Assembly (NCBI RefSeq): GCF_902826655.1
Contig: NZ_CADEFR010000015.1
Span: 1 to 64,000 of the forward strand
Direction: 5' to 3'
Source of the DNA: an uncultured Methylibium sp.
GTDB taxonomy: Bacteria; Pseudomonadota; Gammaproteobacteria; Burkholderiales; Burkholderiaceae_C
Length of the DNA: 64,000 nt
The stretch's first letter is position 1; each line of letters opens with the position of its first letter. A program made the translations under genes and the position numbers. The notes under the pieces were generated by a model that had not been told where the DNA came from, ran no database searches, and worked only from the letters and a program-made list of their open reading frames with translations. Positions 57,181 to 64,000 of the stretch are shown piece by piece.

Positions 57181-60006
57181 ATGACCGAACTCGCCAAATC
57201 CTTCGAACCCGCGCCGATCGAGGCCAAGTGGGCGCCGCTGTGGGAGCAGCGCGGCCTGGGCCGGCCGACACTCGATCCGTCGAAGCCCTCGTTCAGCATC
57301 CAGCTGCCGCCGCCCAACGTGACCGGCACGCTGCACATGGGCCACGGCTTCAACCACACCATCATGGATGCGCTGACGCGCTACCACCGGATGCGCGGCC
57401 ACAACACGCTGTGGCTGCCGGGCACCGACCACGCCGGCATCGCGACGCAGATCGTCGTGGAGCGCCAGCTGCAGGACCAGGGCCAGAGCCGCCACGACAT
57501 CGGGCGCAAGAACTTCGTCGCGCGCATCTGGGAGTGGAAGGAGCACAGCGGCAACACCATCACCGCGCAAATGCGCCGTCTCGGCGACACGGTGGACTGG
57601 TCGCGCGAGTACTTCACGATGGACGCGACCCAGTCGGCCGTCGTCGCCGAGACCTTCGTGCGCCTGTACGAGGAGGGCCTGATCTACCGCGGCAAGCGGC
57701 TGGTGAGCTGGGACCCGGTGCTGCGCTCCGCGGTGTCGGACCTCGAGGTCGAGAGCGAGGAGGAGGACGGCTTCCTGTGGCACATCCGCTACCCCCTGGC
57801 GGACGGCTCCGGTTCGCTGGTGGTAGCCACGACGCGGCCCGAGACCATGCTCGGCGACACCGCACTGATGGTCCACCCCGAGGACGAGCGCTACATGGCC
57901 CTCGTCGGCAAGCAGGTGGTGCTGCCGCTGTGCGACCGCACGATTCCGGTGATCGCCGACGACTACGTCGACCGCGCCTTCGGCACGGGCGTGGTGAAGG
58001 TGACGCCGGCCCACGACGCCAACGACTATGCCGTGGGCCTGCGACACGGCTTGCCGATGATCGGCGTGCTGGCGCTCGATGCCACCGTCAACGACAACGC
58101 GCCGACGCCTTACCGCGGTCTGGATCGTTTCGTCGCGCGCAAGAAGGTGGTGGCCGATCTCGATGCCCTCGGTCTGCTGGTCGAGACCAGGAAGCACAAG
58201 CTGATGGTGCCGCGCTGCGCGCGCACCGGCCAGGTCGTCGAGCCGATGCTGACCGACCAGTGGTTCATGGCGATGACCAAGCCGGGCCGCGACGGCGAGT
58301 CGATCGCCGGCCGCGCGATGAAGGCCGTCGAGCGCGGCGACGTGCGCTTCGTGCCGCCGCAGTGGGTCAACACCTGGAACCAGTGGATGAAGAACATCCA
58401 GGACTGGTGCATCTCGCGCCAGCTCTGGTGGGGTCACCAGATCCCGGCCTGGTACGGCAGCGGCGGCGAGGTCTTCGTGGCGCGCAACGAGGAAGAAGCG
58501 CGCGCCAAGGCCCGGGCCGCCGGCTACACCGGCGAGCTGAAGCAGGACGAGGACGTGCTCGACACCTGGTACTCGGCCGCGCAGTTCCCCTTCTCCACCG
58601 TCGGCTGGCCGGGCAAGACCATCGAGCAGGACCTTTTCCTGCCGTCGAGCGTGCTGGTCACCGGCTTCGACATCATCTTCTTCTGGGTCGCCCGGATGAT
58701 CATGATGACGCTGCACTTCACTGGCAAGGTGCCCTTCCGCGACGTCTACATCCACGGCCTGGTGCGCGATGCGCACGGCCACAAGATGAGCAAGAGCGAG
58801 GGCAATGTGCTCGACCCGGTGGACCTGATCCAGGGCGTGGATCTCGAGACGCTGATCAGGAAGTCGACCGTCGGCCTGCGCCGCCCCGAGACGGCGCCGA
58901 AGATCGCCGCGCGCATCACCAAGGAGTTCCCGCAGGGCATGCCGGCCTACGGTGCCGACGCGCTGCGCTTCACGATGGCCAGCTACGCCAGCCTGGGCCG
59001 CGACATCAACTTCGACACCAAGCGCTGCGAGGGCTACCGCAACTTCTGCAACAAGCTCTGGAACGCGACGCGCTTCGTGCTGATGAACTGCGAAGGCCAG
59101 GACTGCGGCTTCAAGCCGCACGGCGCCGAGGAATGCGTACCCGGCGGCTACCTGCACTTCGGCGAGGCCGACCGCTGGATCACCAGCGAGCTGCAGCGCG
59201 TCGAGGCGGCCGTCGAGCAGGGCTATGCCGACTACCGGCTGGACCTGGTGGCCGGCGCGATCTACAGCTTCGTCTGGGACGAATACTGCGACTGGTACCT
59301 CGAGATCGCCAAGGTGCAGCTGCAATCCGCAGACGCTGCGGTGCAGCGCGCCACGCGCCGCACGCTGATCCGCGTGCTGGAGACGGTGCTGCGCCTGCTG
59401 CATCCGCTGACGCCCTTCATCACCGAGGAGCTGTGGCAGGTGGTCGCACCCGTGGCGGAGCGCAAGGTCGCCGGCAGCGACGCGACGATCGCGCTGGCGC
59501 CCTACCCGAAGGCGCAGCTGGACAAGGTCGACGCCAGGGCCGACGCCTGGGTCGGCAAGCTCAAGGCCCTGGTCGGTGCCTGCCGCAACCTGCGCAGCGA
59601 GATGAACCTGTCACCGGCCGAGCGCGTCCCGCTGCTGACCTGTGGCGACGCGGGCTTCATCACGCAGGCCGCGCCGCTGCTGAAGGCCCTGGCCAAGCTC
59701 GGTGACGTGAAGGTCTTCGACAGCGAGGCCGACTTCGCGCAGGCGACGGCGGCCGCGCCGGTGTCGGTGCTGGGTGAGGCGCGACTGGCACTTCACGTGG
59801 AGATCGATGTCGAAGCCGAGCGCGAACGCCTGGCCAGGGAGGTCGCGCGACTCGAGGGCGAGATCGTCAAGGTCGAAGCCAAGCTGGGCAACGAGAGCTT
59901 CGTCGCGCGGGCCCCGGCGGCCGTGGTGGCGCAGGAACGGCAGCGACTGGCGGATTTCAGCGCGACGCTGGATCGGCTGCGCGTTCAGCTGTCGCGTCTG
60001 GCTTGA
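57181..60006 (+). CDS. valS: Valyl-tRNA synthetase
   Basis: A 941-residue class I synthetase charging tRNA-Val. The HIGH motif appears as LHMGHG near residue 51 and KMSKS at about 535 ([13 protein letters not shown]). The CP1 editing domain includes [18 protein letters not shown]. The anticodon-binding domain and a C-terminal coiled coil of about 70 residues ([19 protein letters not shown]) complete the protein. Length is normal. Its 3' end overlaps the convergent dehydrogenase-like gene by 50 nt. No clear Shine-Dalgarno precedes the ATG. Confidence 0.97.
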   Translation: MTELAKSFEPAPIEAKWAPLWEQRGLGRPTLDPSKPSFSIQLPPPNVTGTLHMGHGFNHTIMDALTRYHRMRGHNTLWLPGTDHAGIATQIVVERQLQDQGQSRHDIGRKNFVARIWEWKEHSGNTITAQMRRLGDTVDWSREYFTMDATQSAVVAETFVRLYEEGLIYRGKRLVSWDPVLRSAVSDLEVESEEEDGFLWHIRYPLADGSGSLVVATTRPETMLGDTALMVHPEDERYMALVGKQVVLPLCDRTIPVIADDYVDRAFGTGVVKVTPAHDANDYAVGLRHGLPMIGVLALDATVNDNAPTPYRGLDRFVARKKVVADLDALGLLVETRKHKLMVPRCARTGQVVEPMLTDQWFMAMTKPGRDGESIAGRAMKAVERGDVRFVPPQWVNTWNQWMKNIQDWCISRQLWWGHQIPAWYGSGGEVFVARNEEEARAKARAAGYTGELKQDEDVLDTWYSAAQFPFSTVGWPGKTIEQDLFLPSSVLVTGFDIIFFWVARMIMMTLHFTGKVPFRDVYIHGLVRDAHGHKMSKSEGNVLDPVDLIQGVDLETLIRKSTVGLRRPETAPKIAARITKEFPQGMPAYGADALRFTMASYASLGRDINFDTKRCEGYRNFCNKLWNATRFVLMNCEGQDCGFKPHGAEECVPGGYLHFGEADRWITSELQRVEAAVEQGYADYRLDLVAGAIYSFVWDEYCDWYLEIAKVQLQSADAAVQRATRRTLIRVLETVLRLLHPLTPFITEELWQVVAPVAERKVAGSDATIALAPYPKAQLDKVDARADAWVGKLKALVGACRNLRSEMNLSPAERVPLLTCGDAGFITQAAPLLKALAKLGDVKVFDSEADFAQATAAAPVSVLGEARLALHVEIDVEAERERLAREVARLEGEIVKVEAKLGNESFVARAPAAVVAQERQRLADFSATLDRLRVQLSRLA

Positions 60007-61093
60007 GCGCATCGTCCGGGGCGATCACCTCGGGCGTCGGCAGCGCCTCGTCACCATCGGCCGCGTCGGCCTCGGGGGGCGCTTCCTCGGCTTCGGCCGA
60101 AAACGGTGCCGGGCCGGAAACCGGCCCGTGCAGCGGCGGCCCGGGCATGGCCGCAGAACCGTTCGCGCCTGCGGCGCGGAAGTCGCGCGCGATCGGCTTG
60201 GTCTGACTCAGGATCTCGTCGAGCCGCTGCGCCACGGCCCAGACGCTGCGCACCCGCGACTCCTGCGTGTAGCCGGCCAGCCGCGAACTGGTGTGCAGGT
60301 TGGGCGCCAGATTGAGCGGTCGGCCCTCGTCGAGCAGCCCGGGTTCGACGCTGTCGAGCCAGGCGCTGGCCAGGCGGCCGCTGCGCAAGGCCATCGCCAG
60401 CGCAGCCTCGTCGAACAGCGCCGAATGCGAGGTGCTGACCAGCACCTGGCCGGGCTTGCATTGCGGCAGGTAGCGCTCGCCGAGCAGCCCCTGGTAGCGG
60501 CTGTAGTAGGGCAGTTGCACGCAGACGGCGTCGGCGGTCTCCAGCAGCTCGCGCAGCCCGATCGCCTCGATGCGCCAGCGGCCCCAGAGCATGTCGCTCG
60601 CGTGCAGTGTCGGGTCGTAGCCGATGAGCCGCGAGCCGAAGCCGCTGAGCATCGCGGACATCAGCCGCGCGGCCGGCGCCAGCCCGATCAGGCCGACGGT
60701 GGCCGAGGCGAGTTCGCGACCGGCGGTGACCCGGCCGCCGCCGGCCCCGGGCCGCAGCATCGTGATCAGCGCGCCGATCATGAACTCGGCTTCGGCGGGC
60801 GCGGTCGCCGCGGCACCGCGCACGATCTCGATGCCGGACCGCGCGCAGGCCTCGAGGTCGATGTTCTCGAGCCCGGGATCGATGCGTCCGACCGCGCGCA
60901 GCAGCGGTGCGAAGGACAGCGATTCGGCATCGACGCGCAGGCTCGCCGGCAGGATCGCGGAGCGGACGTTGAACAGCGTCTGCCGGAAGGCCCGGGGATC
61001 GCGAGCCAGCTCGGGCGCAAGCCGAACCCGGTGCCTGGCCTGCAGCCATTGCAGCACTTCGTTCTCGAGCGGCTCGACGATCAGCAGATCCAT
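59957..61093 (-). CDS. Degenerate D-2-hydroxyacid dehydrogenase-fold protein
   Basis: A 378-residue protein related to D-isomer 2-hydroxyacid dehydrogenases, but probably not an active one. The dinucleotide site reads [13 protein letters not shown] (134-144), keeping G137 but with A139 and A142 in place of GxGxxG. The catalytic-Arg strand reads [14 protein letters not shown] with H223 at the Arg place. E250 (DSVEP) is kept, and the catalytic-His segment reads [10 protein letters not shown] with R271 at the His place. A Pro/Ala/Glu-rich tail occupies about 305-378. It may be a binding or regulatory protein. Its end overlaps valS by 50 nt; it is divergent from galU. Confidence 0.82.
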   Translation of the reverse strand: MDLLIVEPLENEVLQWLQARHRVRLAPELARDPRAFRQTLFNVRSAILPASLRVDAESLSFAPLLRAVGRIDPGLENIDLEACARSGIEIVRGAAATAPAEAEFMIGALITMLRPGAGGGRVTAGRELASATVGLIGLAPAARLMSAMLSGFGSRLIGYDPTLHASDMLWGRWRIEAIGLRELLETADAVCVQLPYYSRYQGLLGERYLPQCKPGQVLVSTSHSALFDEAALAMALRSGRLASAWLDSVEPGLLDEGRPLNLAPNLHTSSRLAGYTQESRVRSVWAVAQRLDEILSQTKPIARDFRAAGANGSAAMPGPPLHGPVSGPAPFSAEAEEAPPEADAADGDEALPTPEVIAPDDALKPDATAERAADPASR

Positions 61094-61213
61094 GGATGGA
61101 TGATGGGCCCTGCGACGGTGCGACGCATGCCCTCGGCCCCCGCAACAAGGTGGCGCGCGCGACTTGACGCACATGCCAGAATGAAATTCACAAGCACGAG
61201 CGATTGTAAGGAA

Positions 61214-62080
61214 ATGCTGATCAACAAGGCGATCTTCCCGGTGGCCGGCCTCGGCACCCGCTTCCTGCCGGCCACCAAGGCGCAACCCAAGGAGATGCTC
61301 CCGGTCGTCGACAAGCCGCTGATCCAGTACGCCGTCGAGGAAGCCTACGCGGCAGGCATCCGCGAGATGATCTTCGTGACGGGTCGCAGCAAGCGCCCGA
61401 TCGAGGACCACTTCGACATGGCCTACGAACTCGAGATGGAGCTCGAGGCTGCCGGCAAGTCCGAGTTGCTGGCGCTGGTCCACCAGGTCAAGCCCGACGA
61501 CATGGAGTGCGTCTACGTGCGCCAACCCAAGATGCTGGGTCTGGGCCATGCGGTGCTGTGCGCCGAGCGCCTGGTGCGCAACGAACCCTTCGCCGTCCTG
61601 CTGGCGGACGACCTGATGGTCGGGGAGAAGCCCATCCTGGCCCAGATGGTCGATCAGTTCGACGAATGGCGCGCCTCCATCCTCGCGGTCCAGGAGGTGC
61701 CGGCCGAGCACACGCGCCGCTACGGCATCGTCGCCGGCACGCCGGTCAGCGATCGCATGATGGACATCACCCGCATCGTCGAGAAGCCGGCGCCCGAGGT
61801 CGCGCCATCGCGTCTCGGTGTGGCCGGCCGCTACATCCTGATGCCCGATGTCTTCACCGAGATCCGCAGTCAGCCACGCGGCGTGGGCGGCGAGATCCAG
61901 CTGACCGACGGCATCGCCGGCCTGCTGCGCCGCCAGAAGGTGTTCGCCTACACCTACGAAGGCAAGCGCTACGACTGCGGCAGCAAGGAAGGCTTCCTCG
62001 AGGCCAACGTAGAACTGGCGCTGGCCCACCCGCAGGTGGGAGCGAGCATCCGCGAGTACCTGAAGTCGCTGAAGCTCTAG
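61214..62080 (+). CDS. galU: UTP-glucose-1-phosphate uridylyltransferase
   Basis: A 288-residue enzyme producing UDP-glucose for envelope polysaccharides. The nucleotide-binding start is [40 protein letters not shown]; also seen are [19 protein letters not shown], the uridyl site [31 protein letters not shown] and [15 protein letters not shown]. The start was taken at ATG 61214, just before the conserved domain, with AAGG immediately upstream. ATG at 61181 would add 11 residues and is possible. It is convergent with tusA. Confidence 0.95.
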   Translation: MLINKAIFPVAGLGTRFLPATKAQPKEMLPVVDKPLIQYAVEEAYAAGIREMIFVTGRSKRPIEDHFDMAYELEMELEAAGKSELLALVHQVKPDDMECVYVRQPKMLGLGHAVLCAERLVRNEPFAVLLADDLMVGEKPILAQMVDQFDEWRASILAVQEVPAEHTRRYGIVAGTPVSDRMMDITRIVEKPAPEVAPSRLGVAGRYILMPDVFTEIRSQPRGVGGEIQLTDGIAGLLRRQKVFAYTYEGKRYDCGSKEGFLEANVELALAHPQVGASIREYLKSLKL

Positions 62081-62098
62081 CGACGCGGCGCGCCGCTG

Positions 62099-62326
62099 TC
62101 AGCGACGCTTGAGCCAGTGGATGAACTCGTCGCCGGCGCTCTGCTGTTCCAGCAGTTCGTTGCCGGTCTGGCGAGCGAAGGCCTGGAAGTCGCGCACCGA
62201 GCCCGGGTCGGTGGCCACCACCTTCAGCGTCTGGCCGCTCGTCATGTCGGCGAGCGCCTTCTTCGCCTTGAGGATGGGCAGCGGGCAGTTGAGCCCGCGG
62301 GTGTCGAGTTCCTTGTGAACGTCCAT
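62099..62326 (-). CDS. TusA/SirA-family sulfurtransferase
   Basis: A 75-residue cytoplasmic protein with the TusA core: LDTRGLNCPLPILKAKKAL, where C14 of the CPxP motif carries persulfide sulfur. It also has DPGSVRDFQAFARQTGNEL. TusA proteins hand sulfur to tRNA thiolation or to other sulfur enzymes. The start ATG has GAGGACGAC upstream and a -10-like TAGAAT at 62346-62351. It is close to cysM, so a general sulfur role is plausible. Confidence 0.92.
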   Translation of the reverse strand: MDVHKELDTRGLNCPLPILKAKKALADMTSGQTLKVVATDPGSVRDFQAFARQTGNELLEQQSAGDEFIHWLKRR

Positions 62327-62345
62327 GTCGTCCTCGTTTCGACTG

Positions 62346-62351
62346 ATTCTA
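62346..62351 (-). promoter_or_regulatory. -10-like TAGAAT of the TusA-like gene
   Basis: TAGAAT ends 19 nt before the ATG at 62326; this gene has a Shine-Dalgarno and an ordinary leader. Confidence 0.45.
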
Positions 62352-62363
62352 GAAGGCCGGGGC

Positions 62364-62900
62364 TCAGGCCTTGATGCCCTCGATCCACTGAGGCTCGATG
62401 CCGCGGGCGCGCAGCCAGTCGGCCAGCGCCTGCCCGGTGCCGGCCGGCCAGCACTTGACCTGCGCAGGTTCGAACAGCCGGTATTCGGCCAGCTCGGGAG
62501 ACAGGCGGATCTCGCCCCGGGCACGCACGTGATAGGCGATGATGACCTGGTTCATGCGCTGGAAGTCGTAGACGCCGATGAGCGAGACCTCGGTGGCCTG
62601 GAGCGAGGTCTCCTCGAGCACCTCGCGGGCGATGCCGTCCTGCGGCCGCTCGCCCGCTTCCATGAAGCCGGCCACCAGGCCGAAGCTCTTGCCGGGCCAG
62701 GCGGCGTTGCGGGCCAGCAGCAGGCGGCCGCCGCGGTCCTCGCACTCCAGCACCGCGGCCAGCACCGGCGTCGGGTTGTTCCAGTGCGTCCAGCCGCAGG
62801 CCGCGCAGCGCAGCCGCGACTTGTCGCCGCCGTCCTCGGTCTCGACGATCCACGCCAGCGCCGTCGCGCAATGCGTGCAGTGGCGGACCTCGTGCTTCAT
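62364..62900 (-). CDS. Nudix hydrolase with zinc ribbon (NudC-like)
   Basis: A 178-residue Nudix enzyme. The zinc ribbon has C8, C11, C32 and C35. The Nudix box runs from G78 (GFMEAGERPQ) to REVLEET (R92-E93 and E96-E97), with all metal-binding residues in place. The arrangement of zinc ribbon followed by Nudix box resembles the NADH pyrophosphatase NudC but is shorter and lacks the N-terminal domain. The actual substrate may be NADH or another nucleotide. It starts 17 nt after cysM. Confidence 0.9.
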   Translation of the reverse strand: MKHEVRHCTHCATALAWIVETEDGGDKSRLRCAACGWTHWNNPTPVLAAVLECEDRGGRLLLARNAAWPGKSFGLVAGFMEAGERPQDGIAREVLEETSLQATEVSLIGVYDFQRMNQVIIAYHVRARGEIRLSPELAEYRLFEPAQVKCWPAGTGQALADWLRARGIEPQWIEGIKA

Positions 62901-62917
62901 CGCCGCGCTGCCGGAAC

Positions 62918-63823
62918 TCAGGCCGGGAACACGCCGGTCGAGAGATAGCGGTCGCCGCGATCGCAGACGATGAAGACGATGGTCGCGTTCTCGACGCTCT
63001 TCGCGACCTCGAGCGCGGCCCACAGGGCCCCGGCCGCCGAGATGCCGGCGAACAGGCCCTCCTCGCGGGCAAGGCGGCGAGCCATCTCCTCGGCATCGGC
63101 CTGGCTGACGTTGATCGTCTCGTCGACGCGGCTCGGCTCATAGATCTTCGGCAGGTAGGCCTCGGGCCATTTGCGGATGCCCGGAATGCGCGAGCCTTCG
63201 CTCGGCTGCGCCCCGACGATGCGGATCGCCGGGTTGCGGCCCTTGAGGTAGGTCGACACGCCGGTGATCGTGCCGGTGGTTCCCATCGCGCTGACGAAGT
63301 GCGTGACACGGCCCTCGGTGTCGTCCCAGATCTCGGGGCCGGTGGTCTCGACGTGGATGCGCGGGTTGTCGGCGTTGGCGAACTGGTCGAGCACGCGGCC
63401 CTTGCCTTCGCGCTGCATCTTCTCGGCCAGGTCGCGCGCGTACTCCATGCCGCCGGCCTTGGGCGTGAGCACCAGTTCTGCACCGAAGGCGCGCATGCTC
63501 TGCGCGCGCTCGACCGACAGGTCCTCCGGCATGATCAGCAGCATGCGATAACCGCGGATCGCTGCGGCCATCGCCAGTGCGATGCCGGTGTTGCCCGAGG
63601 TCGCCTCGATCAGCGTGTCGCCGGGCTTGATCTCGCCGCGCTCCTCGGCGCGCCGGATCATGCTGATCGCGGGCCGGTCCTTGACCGACCCCGCCGGGTT
63701 GTTGCCTTCGAGCTTGCCGAGGATGACGTTGCCGCGCTGTTCATTCCCGAGGCCGGGCAGCCGCACCAGCCGCACCAGCGGCGTGCGGCCGATCGTGTCT
63801 TCCAGGGTCAGGTAGCGTGGCAT
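62918..63823 (-). CDS. cysM: Cysteine synthase B
   Basis: A 301-residue PLP enzyme forming cysteine from O-acetylserine and sulfide or thiosulfate. The PLP lysine is K48 in NNPAGSVKDRPA. The substrate loop is EATSGNTGIALAMAAAIRGY, the phosphate loop AMGTTGTITGVSTYL, and the CysM-type GAQPSEGSRIPGIRKWPEAYLP segment is present. The start ATG at 63823 precedes the conserved YLTLEDTIGRTPLVRL; AAAGG lies upstream. It is first in a set with the Nudix gene and tusA. Confidence 0.95.
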   Translation of the reverse strand: MPRYLTLEDTIGRTPLVRLVRLPGLGNEQRGNVILGKLEGNNPAGSVKDRPAISMIRRAEERGEIKPGDTLIEATSGNTGIALAMAAAIRGYRMLLIMPEDLSVERAQSMRAFGAELVLTPKAGGMEYARDLAEKMQREGKGRVLDQFANADNPRIHVETTGPEIWDDTEGRVTHFVSAMGTTGTITGVSTYLKGRNPAIRIVGAQPSEGSRIPGIRKWPEAYLPKIYEPSRVDETINVSQADAEEMARRLAREEGLFAGISAAGALWAALEVAKSVENATIVFIVCDRGDRYLSTGVFPA

Positions 63824-63846
63824 GGGGCGATCACCTTTCTCGGCCG

Positions 63847-63852
63847 ATTGTG
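63847..63852 (-). promoter_or_regulatory. -10-like CACAAT of cysM
   Basis: CACAAT ends 23 nt before the cysM ATG; the leader carries AAAGG. Confidence 0.35.
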
Positions 63853-63885
63853 GCAGCACCATGGAAGCCACAGAGGGGTGCGTGG

Positions 63886-63891
63886 CAGAAT
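63886..63891 (+). promoter_or_regulatory. -10-like CAGAAT of tRNA-Leu
   Basis: CAGAAT lies 19 nt before the mature 5' end of tRNA-Leu, consistent with a short 5' trailer. Confidence 0.35.
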
Positions 63892-63910
63892 CCGCCGCTC
63901 CAGAACACCG

Positions 63911-63995
63911 GCCCCGGTGGTGAAATCGGTAGACGCGCGGGACTCAAAATCCCGTTCCGCAAGGAGTGTCGGTTCGAGTCCGACCCGGGGCACCA
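63911..63995 (+). tRNA. tRNA-Leu (anticodon CAA), CCA encoded
   Basis: An 85-nt tRNA with a long variable arm. The acceptor stem GCCCCGG pairs with CCGGGGC, followed by A and CCA. The anticodon stem GGGA/TCCC holds loop CTCAAAA with anticodon CAA, decoding UUG. The T arm contains GGTTCGAGTCC. The long variable arm (GTTCCGCAAGGAGTGTC region) is as expected for leucine. Confidence 0.97.
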
Positions 63996-64000
63996 GACCC

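Noticed and set aside
61164..61183. TTGACG and CAGAAT upstream of galU as a -35/-10 pair
   Set aside because: Only 8 bp separate the two elements, too short for a sigma-70 promoter.
1..64000. CRISPR arrays, insertion sequences, toxin-antitoxin or phage genes
   Set aside because: I looked for spaced direct repeats, transposase motifs and small paired genes and found none.

Overview
This 64 kb window is a very GC-rich chromosomal segment from a betaproteobacterium of the order Burkholderiales, probably in the Rubrivivax/Leptothrix/Methylibium area; that placement is inference. The signs are a Bug-family solute receptor, a Burkholderiales-type trimeric porin, a hemC-hemD-hemX-hemY cluster divergent from ppc, and a polA / DUF2782 / thrB / BPSS1780-family block. 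Almost all of it is tightly packed protein-coding DNA on both strands. I found two tRNA genes, no rRNA, no insertion sequence, no phage genes and no CRISPR array.

Layout. 0-1.8 kb: 3' part of a bifunctional (p)ppGpp synthetase/hydrolase. 1.85-10.4 kb: an accessory-looking stretch with a CoA transferase, a Bug receptor, a GGDEF-EAL protein, a secreted LEA-like repeat protein, an ECF sigma factor paired with a membrane Ser/Thr kinase-TPR protein, a small lipoprotein and a PQ-loop protein. 10.4-16.9 kb: greB, then a DUF2946 / PepSY / TonB-receptor set that looks like metal uptake, then an M36-like metallopeptidase. 16.9-22.9 kb: a six-gene operon joining homogentisate dioxygenase to YeeE/YedE sulfur permeases, with a divergent IclR regulator. 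22.9-24.7 kb: LysE exporter, WYL regulator, tRNA-Arg. 24.8-31.9 kb: haem genes and PEP carboxylase. 31.9-39.4 kb: ZIP transporter, dienelactone-hydrolase-like protein, a polyphosphate set (ppx, sixA, ppk) and a porin. 39.4-44.6 kb: LpxH-like phosphoesterase, a secreted pair including a PA-domain metallopeptidase, and an O-acyltransferase. 44.6-55.6 kb: polA, DUF2782, thrB, BPSS1780-family protein, phoX-like phosphatase with a Pho box, small membrane proteins, uvrD. 55.6-64 kb: class I amidotransferase, a CxxC secreted protein, valS, a degenerate dehydrogenase, galU, TusA-like protein, Nudix hydrolase, cysM, tRNA-Leu.

The most interesting signals are these. (1) The ECF sigma factor has Thr-Thr-Ser where ordinary ECF factors carry acidic residues in region 2.2, and it sits directly upstream of a transmembrane kinase, as expected for a phosphorylation-activated sigma factor. 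(2) A 2-hydroxyacid-dehydrogenase-fold protein has its catalytic Arg and His positions apparently swapped and its nucleotide-binding glycines lost. (3) Many start codons lie 6-7 nt after a -10-like hexamer with no Shine-Dalgarno, suggesting widespread leaderless mRNAs. (4) Sulfur permease genes are translationally coupled to hmgA. (5) A perfect 12-bp inverted repeat carries the symmetric divergent hemC/ppc promoters. I see no wholly new multi-gene defence or mobile system here.
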